A program made the position numbers and the translations under genes. Below, piece after piece: positions 46,328-57,100 of a stretch of DNA of 64,000 bases. The notes under the pieces were generated by a model that saw only the letters and a program-made list of their open reading frames with translations, had not been told where the DNA came from and ran no database searches. This DNA comes from Catonia carolina (Eukaryota; Arthropoda; Insecta; Hemiptera; Achilidae). Every line of letters begins with the position of its first letter. Position 1 is the first letter of the stretch. The stretch is taken from positions 62,490,541-62,554,540 of the forward strand of contig JAQMRL010000008.1 in the NCBI GenBank assembly GCA_035578175.1, written 5' to 3'.

Positions 46328-47935
46328 ATGGATGACGGCCGACAGCAAGAGGTTATGAACGGGTCCACCGACGATAATCAACATAATAATATTAATACCG
46401 GGGAAAATACGGGTGGTCAACTAGAGATTGAACCGCCGGTTGTAATAATAGACAGCACGGATACCGAACAACCGGATCGATCCATAGCAGTTGGGGAGGA
46501 AGTTCAAGAACAAAGTACCATGATTTCGAATATGGGGCCAGAGGATACTCGGCCACGATTTCCATCATTTGATTCGCAATATCTTCAAATGTCCGAATTA
46601 GCGGATAGAATAGGCTCTTCGCGGAGAACGTCATCACTGGGGAATTTACACAGGAGTATCGCAGGTGGTACTGATGTGACTGACCTTTTATATTCGGTGC
46701 TCGCAGGCATTAATCAATCGCGTGTAGAGACCACTAAACAAATAAATGATGTACGAGAAGCGTTTAATTTTGGTTTAAAAAGTTTTGAAGAACACATGGA
46801 ATCGCGCTTAACAACGGTCGCAGAACAAACGGAAACAAGCCGGAACCAATTGTCCGCGCAATCTGTGGGTATTAGCGCCAAAATTGAAGACTTAGCGTCC
46901 GTTATGGAAGTTAAATTCGTTCAAATAAATGATAAAATCGAAGAGGTTAAAAGGAATGCGAGTCAAGAAATTATTTCTACCGCGACCACATTAAATAAAC
47001 GGGTGGATCAATCGATAAAAACTTGTGAGACCCGTAACCTAGTTTTAGAAAAAGTGGTACATGAAGAAAATAGTGAGGTGCGTGAGCGTTTAGCCGCGGT
47101 TACCACCGAAACAAGGGCGACCAAAGAGCGAGTCGACGGTTTAACGGCCATAGTGTATGAGAAATATAACCAATTAAATAACGCGGTAGCAAATTTAAAA
47201 CAGTCAGAACCTGGTAATAGTGGCGTACAGTCGCCATGTCAAATAAATATGACGGTGCAGGGTGCGATCACATCGTTACCAAATTTCGGTGGCCATTACT
47301 CTGATATTCATGCTATTGATTTCTTAAAAGCCGTACAGTTTGTAATAAATACGTGCGGATTGAGTTGGAAGGATGTGAGAGTGTCACTCCTAACACGTTT
47401 CAAAAATGACTCGGCACACTGGTACCGTCAATATATCGAAAGTTTCCATGATTTCGACACGTTTAAGTCGGAATTTAAAAGAAAGTTCTGGAACGAATCT
47501 CATGAGCGGATTGCGTTATCCAAAATTGTAGATGTCAGGAATGTATACGATGGTCGGATGTCAATAGCCGATTTTGTAGATAAAATTCAAAGAGAAAATT
47601 GTTATTTGAGCGTACCATTGTCCGAAAACGCGCTAATTTTAACAATAATTGGGAAACTCCCAGCGCACATTTCTATGTTGCTGAGCGTTAACCCACCTAA
47701 AAATTTAAATGAGTTTAAGGAGATAATTTGCCGACTTGAGGGATCATCTGGTGTGAGAAAGGCCAACACACCGAATCGCCCAAATTTGAATCAAGAAAAT
47801 AATAACAATGCACCGCGCGATGATCATAATAACGCGAACACGAACAATGATAGTTATGGCGGGATACCATACGCCAACAATCAAATTTATAATACGGGCT
47901 ATGGCAGCAATAACAATAATAATAGTAGAAGATAG
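46328..47935 (+). CDS. gag: Gag-like polyprotein of the LTR element
   Basis: The first ATG in frame is 46328; 535 codons to a TAG at 47933-47935. Acidic N-terminus, then a long predicted coiled-coil (about residues 120-290, many Glu/Lys heptads), then a retrotransposon Gag capsid-like region (about 320-480) with DFLKAVQFVINTCGLSW, LLTRFKNDSAHWYRQYI and FKSEFKRKFW. The tail is Asn/Arg-rich. The same frame stays open after the TAG to 48280, so the basic nucleocapsid-like part is cut off. No CCHC zinc knuckle is visible. The TAG sits in the first of two 18-nt tandem repeats (47921-47938 and 47939-47956); the second unit has TTA there. Confidence 0.85.
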   Translation: MDDGRQQEVMNGSTDDNQHNNINTGENTGGQLEIEPPVVIIDSTDTEQPDRSIAVGEEVQEQSTMISNMGPEDTRPRFPSFDSQYLQMSELADRIGSSRRTSSLGNLHRSIAGGTDVTDLLYSVLAGINQSRVETTKQINDVREAFNFGLKSFEEHMESRLTTVAEQTETSRNQLSAQSVGISAKIEDLASVMEVKFVQINDKIEEVKRNASQEIISTATTLNKRVDQSIKTCETRNLVLEKVVHEENSEVRERLAAVTTETRATKERVDGLTAIVYEKYNQLNNAVANLKQSEPGNSGVQSPCQINMTVQGAITSLPNFGGHYSDIHAIDFLKAVQFVINTCGLSWKDVRVSLLTRFKNDSAHWYRQYIESFHDFDTFKSEFKRKFWNESHERIALSKIVDVRNVYDGRMSIADFVDKIQRENCYLSVPLSENALILTIIGKLPAHISMLLSVNPPKNLNEFKEIICRLEGSSGVRKANTPNRPNLNQENNNNAPRDDHNNANTNNDSYGGIPYANNQIYNTGYGSNNNNNSRR

Positions 47936-49195
47936 TATAATAGTAGAAGATTAGGTCAACGACCTAATTACAACAACAACGGGTACAATCCGAGATTACC
48001 ATTCTCACAAGACAATCACCTAGGAGGCGGTAAATTCGCGTACATGGGCAATAACCAAGATACGCAACGGGCTCAAACAAACCCAGACACACGACGTACA
48101 CCATGGAGAGGAGATCCCGGGATACCCAGGAGAGATGAAGGAGGACGCACGCAAAATCAGCAAGCGGAACGCCCGTACAACCAACGAGGAAACCGCCACC
48201 AGCAGGTTAATGCAATACAAAGCGTTGAACCAGAGAAACCCTGGGACGAGGAAACGCCGAGCTCATCAAATATTAAAAACTGACAACGAAGACCAACACG
48301 TAGATTTCGGGTAACACAGAATAAAGATAAAAGGTTTTGGAATGTTAATAATATTAATAGAGACTATGGAAAATGGAATGTTAGTAAATTTTGTAAAATA
48401 AGAAAGAATAATAATAAACGTAATGATAATTATGATGGTAATTGTGCTAATTATAAACAGAGGTATAATAAATGCGGTGGTAATATTAAAAGTAAAAGTG
48501 TGGAATTAAATAATAAAAATCGATGCGGAAGGAAACCGATTGATAATAAAAATAATAGAAATAATGTTAATAAGAATATTGGAGCCAAAACGTGGTACGT
48601 CAAGCCAACCCTACCGACGGTTAACGCTAGAGCACAAGTAACAGAGGGGCACCAACGATCAGCTGGTAGCAGCAGAAGAGGAGGAGATGGTCATAAGCAC
48701 GATATACACCCTTACCAGAAGAGTGCCACCGCATGCACTTCAGATAAATCAAGTTCGTCTGGCACCAGTCGAGGCGACCTTTCTCCAAAACCAATGGCAG
48801 TAAGAAAGAATAAAATATTTAAACCGACACCTATAAATGGGGATGTTCCGGCAACGCTTAGGAAAAGTCAACACCCGAATTCACGTGTTGTGAAAAGAAA
48901 TGAAGATAAAATCGATTCAGACAATAGCCTGATATCACTCAATTCACTATTCGAAGAAAAGGAAGCAGAGATTCCAGTGTACAGTCACGATCTCATGAAT
49001 AACATAGGAGGACGCCTTGAAGCATCTCCTGACAACTATACTATAATAAATGGTCGGGTGGTCGTAAAGGACACCGCAATTAAGAGTATTAAAAACAAAA
49101 AGCTAAAATATAAACGGGATAGAAATAATATCCACTCGCGTAATGAGAGAGACGAGGTCTCGAATGAACAACTTGGGGGGGGGGGGGGGAGATAA
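47936..49195 (+). pseudogene. Gag C-terminal / linker region with in-frame stop
   Basis: Same frame as gag. 47936-48283 is Arg/Gln/Asn/Pro-rich and nucleocapsid-like, and ends in TGA at 48281-48283. The frame is again open from 48284 to 49195, with an Asn/Lys-rich then Ser/Lys-rich low-complexity stretch, closing in a Gly run from the 15-G tract (49175-49189). No zinc-finger pattern or enzyme motif is seen. The two stops mean either decay or stop-codon readthrough. Confidence 0.6.
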
Positions 49196-50060
49196 GTTAA
49201 AGAAGAGTACAGATAATGCAGTAGTTAGTTATGAAGAAGAAACGGAACAGAAGAGTCCGATAATTAATGTTGACGACACGGACCGTGTGCAGTCTATTAA
49301 GGGGGTTAGAAAAAATAAAAGTTGTTCAACTAGTAATGAGTGCAGCGAAAACGCATTTCACCTTGGTGAGTCCTCAAAGAATGGGCTCAACCCAACAAAA
49401 CACCTACAGGGATGTGCAAACACCAAGCCAACCCTGAATAACAAAAATCACCTACCAGAGGGCAAAAATAACCCCTGGAGTAACGAAGTAGAAAACGATT
49501 TAAACAAGGGTGGTAATACACCACAATCAGAAAATGACGAAGAAAAATGGCAAATAATAAGGAGGGTCCAATATCCAATGTTATGGATCAACAATATTTT
49601 GACAAACACATGTAAACGAGACAAGTGTTTACAATTTGTAAGCGGCAGAATTAGGGACAAGATCACCTATTTCTTGCTAGATACAGGTTCACAAGCGTGT
49701 ATAATTTCCGCAGACTTGGTAAACAAATTAGAATTATGGAAAGACAATATAGTTGAAGTAATTAAGAAAAGATATTTAAGTAGTGTTCTTAGCAAGAAAC
49801 CCGTAGTAATAAATCGAAGGATTTTGTTACAATTTTATTTAGAAGATGTAATATTCGAGTGTAAGTTTTATATTTCGGCTGCGTTTAGTTCAAAAATTAT
49901 ATTGGGAGTTCCATGGTTAATTGAAGTGAGGGCCATAATAGATTATGACGTTGCCCGAATCACTGTGTGGAATGAAAAAGCGGAAAGATTTGTCGTTAGC
50001 AAGTTAAAGGAATCACACTGCATCGAAGCAACCAATGAAGATAAATCAAGAAAAGAATAA
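49143..50060 (+). CDS. Retropepsin-like aspartic protease of the LTR element
   Basis: 305 codons in the +1 frame relative to gag, overlapping the preceding frame by 53 nt across the 15-G run. The catalytic triad is FLLDTGSQ (Asp at residue 180), followed by ACIISADLV; the second family signature ILGVPWL and the AIIDYD strand follow about 75 residues later. This is a complete retropepsin core. The N-terminal ~140 residues are a polar linker. The frame stops right after the protease, where reverse transcriptase would start in a complete pol. The ATG at 49143 is probably incidental, and expression likely depends on a frameshift. Confidence 0.8.
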   Translation: MRETRSRMNNLGGGGGDKLKKSTDNAVVSYEEETEQKSPIINVDDTDRVQSIKGVRKNKSCSTSNECSENAFHLGESSKNGLNPTKHLQGCANTKPTLNNKNHLPEGKNNPWSNEVENDLNKGGNTPQSENDEEKWQIIRRVQYPMLWINNILTNTCKRDKCLQFVSGRIRDKITYFLLDTGSQACIISADLVNKLELWKDNIVEVIKKRYLSSVLSKKPVVINRRILLQFYLEDVIFECKFYISAAFSSKIILGVPWLIEVRAIIDYDVARITVWNEKAERFVVSKLKESHCIEATNEDKSRKE

Positions 50061-50606
50061 GAATAAAGGATTAACGAATTTCGGTCGTTATCCATTGCGA
50101 TAGTTAATAGAATCATTATTATTGTAAACTTAAATTTAGCATATGTTGTAATACGTGGAGTACAGAGATCAGTGAAGCGTACAATTATTGTAGTTCAATC
50201 TATTAGAAATTTAGCTAAATGGTGTGCAGAGTATTTTAGGAGATAGGATAAGTAAAAGGAAAATTTATCTTTAAAATCATGTTAAAAATCATTAAGGCAT
50301 TATGTGGAGTATAGAGAACGTTGAAGCGTAACTTTAGTGAGCCAGTGGGTGAAAGATTTCGCTAAAAGTTGTTAAAAATAATTTTTGAAGGTTCAATGAA
50401 CATATAGTTTAGTAATATCTTTGATAATTTATGAGTAATAAAAATGAAGCATCAAAATAGTTATCATAATAATAAGAAATGTGGGCAGCCAAACAAAAAT
50501 TTATGTAGCATATCATTTGCAATAATTATTATTAATGTAGTAATCACATGACGCATTACAAAGGGCAATGCTATTTGCCAATGCTTTCCAATTTACAAAT
50601 ACCATT
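50061..50606 (+). other. Non-coding interior between protease and polypurine tract
   Basis: 546 bp with no pol domain. It contains a degenerate direct repeat (GTGGAGTACAGAGATC near 50154 and GTGGAGTATAGAGAACG near 50302). Confidence 0.5.
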
Positions 50607-50615
50607 GGGGGGGAA
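50607..50615 (+). promoter_or_regulatory. Polypurine tract
   Basis: GGGGGGGAA immediately precedes the TG of the 3' LTR; it is the expected plus-strand primer site. Confidence 0.8.
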
Positions 50616-53600
50616 TGTAATGCTCCTGTGAATACACCAAGGGAAAAATTTGTATGATTTAGAAAAAATTGTCATTTCAGGTTAAAGTTGAGTTATAAGT
50701 AAAATTCAAAAAGTGTTGTGCTCTGGAAACACCGTAGAATAAGCTGGCAATCTCCAAATACGGGTTTTCGAGAATTTTTATGTAATTTAAATTTAATGTT
50801 TTATATGGTCTTACCTATATTTTTATTTAAGATTTTACGTGTAACTGAGAATTTTACCTCAAATTACGATTATCTTTGTTGAAAAATTTTTAGGCTTAAA
50901 GTAATATTTCATGTCAAAGGAGTTGGTCCGACGAATATCGGCTTACTAGCAGACAATAGATGTAAGGGTCACTACCTGACTTTTGGATCCAGCTTCTTTA
51001 ACTGAAATTTTTGTTACAGTCCTCGGACTGAAATTCTGATCACAGATTCGTGATCAGGCTGAAATTCTAATTAAAATGAGTCTAAACAGCACGAAAATCC
51101 GTAAATTTAAACCGTTTTTAGCTGAATAAGTTAATAAACCTATGTTAAATACAGCAATGTTTAGATCGCTAATTATAAGAGAATGAATGATATTTTTGTA
51201 AATCAATTCACACTAGCCTTTAGATACTACTCAGATGAGCATATTTCATTAAGAGAAATTTTTAATTTAAGGCATTTCAGCGGCTGAAATCAGCCAAAAA
51301 TGTTATAAAAATCATTTACATGTTATTCAAATGGGAGAACCCTCTCCAACATTTAATTTAATTACTCATTAATCGATTAAGATATGGTATGTGTGAGTGT
51401 GGAATCGAAGGGTCCACATGTTGGGAAATAGAAAAATAATTTTAGATTGTTAAAATTCGTCATCGTTCAGATTTTATTAAAGTTTTATTTTGACGTATTT
51501 TTCCGCATTTTGCAAATTTACTAATTAGTTAATAATTAACGAACCAGTTACAATTTCCACATGGGACTAATACTCACATGTGTGTTTTCAGAATCTAAAG
51601 TAATTTCGTGCATCACTTTAGTTGCACACGCTAAATTTCAAGTTATTTTTTACAAATTTCTCGTCGGCATTAATCCGACTTTATGGATACATTTATTGGT
51701 GTTTTTCAAGACGTGATAAAATTTGAACCGACGAAGCGATTTACTTCGGATAAAAAGCATTGGATTCAGCAGAAAGAGCTGAAAATTTTGACACCACTCC
51801 GGACGCTGAAATCCAAAATTTTCGATTTTGAGAAAATTAACCGGTTGGTGGGGGATGAAATTGGTTCTGAGTGTATGACCAACCTATAAATCTTAATTTT
51901 CCCGATAAAAGAGGGTAGTTTTTAAAATCTGTAATTACATTTTAAAAATATTTATAATGTTTGTAAGTGCCAGAAACTTTACCCATGATGCCTTTCTAAT
52001 ATTTTGAAGGTTAGTTATAGCGTATTCAATAATCTAAAACATGTTTTAAGCAAATTTGTTAAAATTATCAACCAAGGTAAATACGAGAATTCGGGTGCTA
52101 GAATTGGTATCGTCAGGGAATTTTTAGATCATAAAACTGTTTTGCACCACGAATCTAGGAGAGTCCGCCTTGAGATCTAATGCGTGTAACACGTATTTTC
52201 GATTTTGTAATTTTCTAACTTATAGTGAAGTACTTAGTGGAAATTTCAACATGGCAATAGTCATGTCGTGCCGCATACGCGTGATATAGTGCGATACTTC
52301 ATTGTGTGACTTTGAGTGCATTCATTGTGGGATACATAGTGCTGCGATTGACTTAAATTACTTATTTTTATTTTTTGAAAACAATTCCCGAGGATATTTT
52401 GTAATATTTTGAATATTCTTTGTATTTTAACTTGCATTTTGACCTTAAAAATATCGCCGTAACGTTGAACAGTTTGCTTTCATGAAAATAAAAAGGTCGG
52501 AAGATAAATTTAAAAATAATTAATGTTAATGTTTTCATTAACGCATTTGTTCAGCCGGTGCTCGATCAAATTAAAGTCATTTGAGAACTATAACAAATTT
52601 TTACATGATGTGCTAAACGAATAATTAAATATTGGTTTTGATAAAAATTACAAATAAATAATAAATAATGACAGTAATAATGATGAAGTATTAGACTGAA
52701 AAGACAGCGTGTATAGCGTATAGTGAAACAACGAAGTGAAATCGCTAAAGCCACGTTCATCGCCATCACCACCGAATTGTCGCCCATACCGAGGACGCCA
52801 ACTGCATTATCCAGGTCTGCGCCGAAGAGTCCCTGTACTGCGGGATGCATACCGATCACCGAGTCCCTCATAAGGATTATGTGTAGTGCGCGAAATTTTC
52901 ATAACCCTTACTCAATGGATTATTAAAGAGATAAGTAACAATTTTTAAATTATTTTGAGCTCAAATAATTTATGTCTATGTCCATGTATGTTATTGTACT
53001 TTTCAGGAGCTATTAGTTGTAAGAACTAGGTTATATGATTGATCAGTATGTTTATGCGACACAAGTATACGGCAGAAAGAATCTGCAACCCTGAGAATAA
53101 AGAGTAAACATTGTGTTGTCTCGAAATTCATGTTAACTAGTATTTGTCGTATTTTTCAATTGTTTACGTTTTCAAATGTAGCGATAAAATTTGATGGCGC
53201 CCACAAAAATAATGTAATACTTGGTGTTTGTTTTACGTTAAATAAATTCTCATTAATTTTGATTTTGCGTATGATTCTTGTTAATTTAACACCTAATTCC
53301 ATTGGTGATAGTTGGTCAGATAAAGTTTGGGGTTTTACTTGTGTTCATTTTATTTTTACAAACCAGTTGTCGATAGGACTAGTTTCACGATTAGCCCCGC
53401 TAGTCGTGAGCTGCGCATCGTTTAACACTGTGCACTGATTTAGGGACAACACAGTTCAAATCTCATTTAAAATTTTGTCTTTCAAAATTGTGAAGGGTCT
53501 TACTTTCATTTTATGCTTTATTTTAGTGAATCCCGTTTTTATGGCGTTGTTGGACAGCGTGGGGCTAAATCTACAAATTTTGTAAATTTGACAGTTTTTT

Positions 53601-53676
53601 GGAAAATTTTAGTTTATGGAAAGTTTTTCTTTTGTTTGTTTTTTATTTCGCCCACGTTGAAAAGCGTGCCGTTACA
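50616..53676 (+). repeat. 3' LTR (3,061 bp)
   Basis: Offset exactly 8,135 bp from the 5' LTR, with two substitutions seen and no length difference. Confidence 0.93.
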
Positions 53677-53680
53677 ATAT

Positions 53681-53704
53681 TCATATAGGCAAGAGAAAGT
53701 AAAA
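53681..53704 (+). repeat. R1 copy m, remaining tip
   Basis: TCATATAGGCAAGAGAAAGT plus AAAA completes the R1 copy that starts at 41540. Confidence 0.85.
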
Positions 53705-53709
53705 TATAT

Positions 53710-54515
53710 TGTGACAAAATCGACCAGAATGGTTCACGTTGGTTCCAGAATTTCATTCATAAAAATAGTAAAGGAATAATAGAATAACAGTAGCAACACA
53801 ATAGTAACAAGTATTGACAATAGGACAATAAAGACAATAAAGGTATGTCTATTCATAAAAATGGTAATAACTATCGTGTAGGATAAAAGGTCGGTATTGT
53901 AAAACTGTTATGAAAGGGACCCGTAACAACTTTTTACAAAAGACCTATTGTTGACTTGTTTACGTTGGATTTTTCTAGCAGTCATTTATAAAGGGTTTTT
54001 GTACTCTATTGTTTGTATGGAAGATTCGATGTTTTTCGAGTAGGTTCTTTTGATTCACTATGAAAGAGACCCCCGAGCGCGGTCAGTAGTTCAGTATTTC
54101 GTTTGATCTTTAAAGAGCGGTTACGGTGCGTATACAGGTTATGTATCCGAGCAACGATTGTTATACCGTCTTTTTGTGCGTGTGTGTATTGTGTAAAGTT
54201 AATGTGCAGTTTTTGTTAAAGTTTTTGTTGTTGTTTAAGTTAAAGTTAATGTGAATTCAATTTCTGTGTTTTGTAAATTTGTGTAGTCTTATAAATATGA
54301 TTGTAAGTAGTGCTAAGTAAGTTATTAAGTTATATATTGTTTGACATTTATTCTAAGTAAATTAGTAAGTTATTTATTGTAATAATTCATTTTAATTAGT
54401 TTATTATTTATTTTGTAAACCTTTAAGTGTAATAAATATTTGAAATTATAAACTTTAGTGTATTAATTATTTAATAACCTATAACCCGAAACGGACCTTA
54501 GCAATGTGTGTCACA
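53710..54515 (+). mobile_element. Solo LTR (family L2), 806 bp, TSD ATAT
   Basis: TGTGACAAAATCG...GTGTGTCACA, flanked by ATAT (53706-53709 and 54516-54519). Sister of 21502-22291. It begins 33 bp after the end of the large LTR element. Confidence 0.87.
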
Positions 54516-55499
54516 ATATTAAACTAAATTAACCGTGCGTTGGGGTCTTAAACAACCAAACAGGGTACAATAGGCTATAACCGCGAAGATCTGTTCCCTT
54601 AAAAAAAATTGCATGTAGGATCACCCAAGATACGTACTTGCCAGACTACAATTTACATGTATTTACATGTATTTACATGTATTTACAGCGTGGCATACTG
54701 GCATAGCATACTTATAATATAGTGAAAGGACATCGCAAATCGAATACTGGATTATGGGTGTGCACACCGCGGCATACATCATGGATGTTTACATCGCTCA
54801 TCCTGCAGTTCTTCTCAACTACTGTCATTTCGTGTTGTTTTATAAATGCGTTAATATTAAGCATATTTTTAGTACGTAAAGACTAACCTTTTTTTCTAAA
54901 TTTTCAAGTATGTTACTGAATATATTAGTATATTATAATATGCAGGTTGTTGTGCGAAATATCTTTTTATGATAAATAATTACTATGGAGTAAATTACAA
55001 TGGGTAAATTTAATGTAAAGAGTTTTTCTTCGATATTATAGAGGTATTTTTCCATTTTTTTTGAATTAAGTAAAATTTTCTAGGTATTTCTTTGGTTTAT
55101 ATTTGATTCGTAGCAATACTATTTTATCAAACGTTATTTAGGTACATGTACAACCAATCTCCATCGCAAGCATTTTCAACTTTTTACTTAAAATATATCT
55201 ATTATGATGATTTCTTTCACGTTTTTCCCATATTTCTGGATAGATTTGAATTAAATAAATAAGTTTCTTTTTTATGTCACTTATTTTAAATACACTGTCA
55301 AGAGTCAAAAATGAAAACTAAACGCAACGCCGTATATCTTTCCTCAATCCATGTAAACTTGAAACGCTTTTGTTGTCCTCCCGAGAAAGCTGAAGAAAAG
55401 AAGGGGAATAACGTACTTGAGCCAGCCAATCAGCACATCGAACAACTCCAGTATGCGAAATAAAAAACAAAACGGTTTGTTTTTCTGGATGATAAGCGA
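54516..55499. other. Unassigned DNA
   Basis: Includes a 12-bp tandem repeat ACATGTATTT-type at 54653-54686. No gene is recognised. Confidence 0.4.
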
Positions 55500-56340
55500 T
55501 TGTGCTATGTAAGTATGCTATGTGTAAGATGCTTCTCTGTGCACATTCCAACCTGTAACTATTGTTTTGTTTTTACTGTCACCGACAGCCCCACCAATAT
55601 CAGTGTCTGCAAATGGTCCCAGAACCTGCCGTGGGGAGCGCTACCGAAACGAAGGAGCAGTGCCTCCCCTCCACAAAGAAGTGAACTCGCCGGAGGGGTA
55701 TTTAAGCAGTCACACTGAACCGTGAATCGCATTCGCCTACCCACTACCGAACGGAGAAGTAGAAAAAAGAGCAACCAAGAAGAAGAGCCCAGCCGACTCG
55801 AGTCGAATAAGTAAGTAAGTAAGTCGAGCCGATCGAGTAAGTCCAACTGCCACGGAAACAGACCGTCCGCTACCTTGGTGTCAACATAGACAGTCGACTG
55901 AACTTCGGTAACCACGCAAAGGAAAAAATACGTAAGTGCAGAATCCTGCAATACACTCGTAACCCCAATCCTCCGTTCCAAATCATTTACTAAGTCTCTT
56001 AAACTCCGTGTATGCGCTGCCATTATCCGCTCATCTCTCCTTTACGGGTCTCCAATCTGGTGGCCCATCCTATCTAAATCCAACAAACGAAAATCTCTTT
56101 TCAAAATAAAATCCTTCGCATAATATCTAACTTCCACTATCTTATCCTTAACACCATTGTTCAAGAAAACCTACTCTTCCCGTCCCTTGAGGACTATATC
56201 TACAATAATTTAAGAAGACTGCACGACGCTGCAAAACTCTTAGAACATCCCATCGTCAGAAACCTGTACGAGGCAAACCACCCGCTCGAAGAGATATGCA
56301 TACTGTCGTTCCACGATTTCCCTTAATAAATACACTTCTT
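55500..56340 (+). pseudogene. Jockey/I-like LINE remnant with GC-rich 5' block
   Basis: A GC-richer block (55590-55800) is followed by decayed reverse-transcriptase C-terminal sequence: TVRYLGVNIDSRLNFGNHA from 55860, then after frame changes SLEDYIYNNLRRLHDAAKLL near 56190-56240 and LYEANHPLEE. Most of the ORF is deleted. Part of the GC-rich block (CGAACGGAGAAGTAG...AAGAGCCCAGCC) recurs at 56670-56730. Confidence 0.65.
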
Positions 56341-56639
56341 CATTAATATTCCTATTTTAAATTTCCTCCCAAAAAAAATCCCACAAAAGTAATACAGTTA
56401 AAAAAGAAAAGAGCCACCAATCCACTTCAACAAATTTCCTTCTTTCATATCGCAATTACATTCTTCAAAATGCCTAAGTCCTTTCCTTGGCCCTAACGAA
56501 TTCGAATCATATTATTAACCCCAGCTACTCTTTCCTTAAAATGATATAAGAAACCCCAAATTCTGTAATCTTGTTCGCCGAGCGGTCAGGTGATCCTTTC
56601 ATGACATCGCCCATCACAGGTTTCCCAACCCATTCTTTA

Positions 56640-57100
56640 ATGATTCGATTCGCGAGTCAAATTCACCTGCCCACTGCCGAACGGAGAGGAAGAAAGAAGA
56701 GCAAGCAAGAAGAGCCCAGCCAAGACCGGAAGCACCATCCGTGTTCTACGCTACCGTTGGTGGACGTACATTTCCACACCGGTCAGCGTTTGTCGACTTG
56801 GAGAGAACCGCCTCGGCCGCGCTATCGGTGAACGGCCTACGCCGACCCAACACTGTCGGGCTCTGGGGGCCACGACTATCAAACTGCAGTTGGGACCAAA
56901 CTGCCGCTGAGGGAAGACTAGGCCTGAACCCGGTAGCCGAGCCGTCACTCTTCGGTCTCCGCTTCCAACCACTAACAGCGGCCCTTTACAGGGCCAATCA
57001 CAAAACACCACATGTGGTCGGCCCCGGTCGGCGACATAACATAGCATACACACTATGTGAGTATGCTGTCCCAGTATGCCGCGCTATGCAAGCACCCTAG
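56640..57100 (+). repeat. GC-rich block, second copy of LINE 5' sequence
   Basis: Shares CCGAACGGAGAGG...AAGAGCCCAGCC with 55747-55790, then extends through a CpG-rich segment (GGCTCTGGGGGCCACGACTA) to AGTATGCCGCGCTATGC. Three overlapping open frames on both strands arise from its composition; none has a motif I recognise. Probably a LINE promoter/5' UTR. Confidence 0.5.

Larger units (their letters stand above)
42481..53676 (+). mobile_element. LTR retrotransposon, 11,196 bp, gag-protease only
   Basis: Complete by its ends: 3,061-bp LTRs (42481-45541 and 50616-53676), TG...CA termini, 4-bp duplication ATAT (42477-42480 and 53677-53680), primer-binding site, polypurine tract, gag and retropepsin. 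I found two differences between the LTRs (42943 A versus 51078 G; 43327 G versus 51462 A), so insertion is recent. No reverse transcriptase, RNase H, integrase or envelope motifs occur in the 5,074-bp interior, so movement would need enzymes supplied in trans. The 4-bp duplication, tRNA-Lys priming and aspartic protease fit a Ty3/gypsy-like relative; this is inferred, because pol is missing. Confidence 0.93.

Noticed and set aside
46392..46637. Minus-strand frames opposite gag and protease (46392, 48020, 49387, 49448)
   Set aside because: Shadows of the plus-strand coding frame.
42481..53676. Envelope gene or retroviral identity of the LTR element
   Set aside because: No env-like frame, signal peptide or transmembrane segment after the protease; pol is also absent.
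56571..57100. Overlapping frames of 86-119 codons on both strands in the GC-rich block
   Set aside because: High GC lowers stop frequency; no domain or start context supports any of them.
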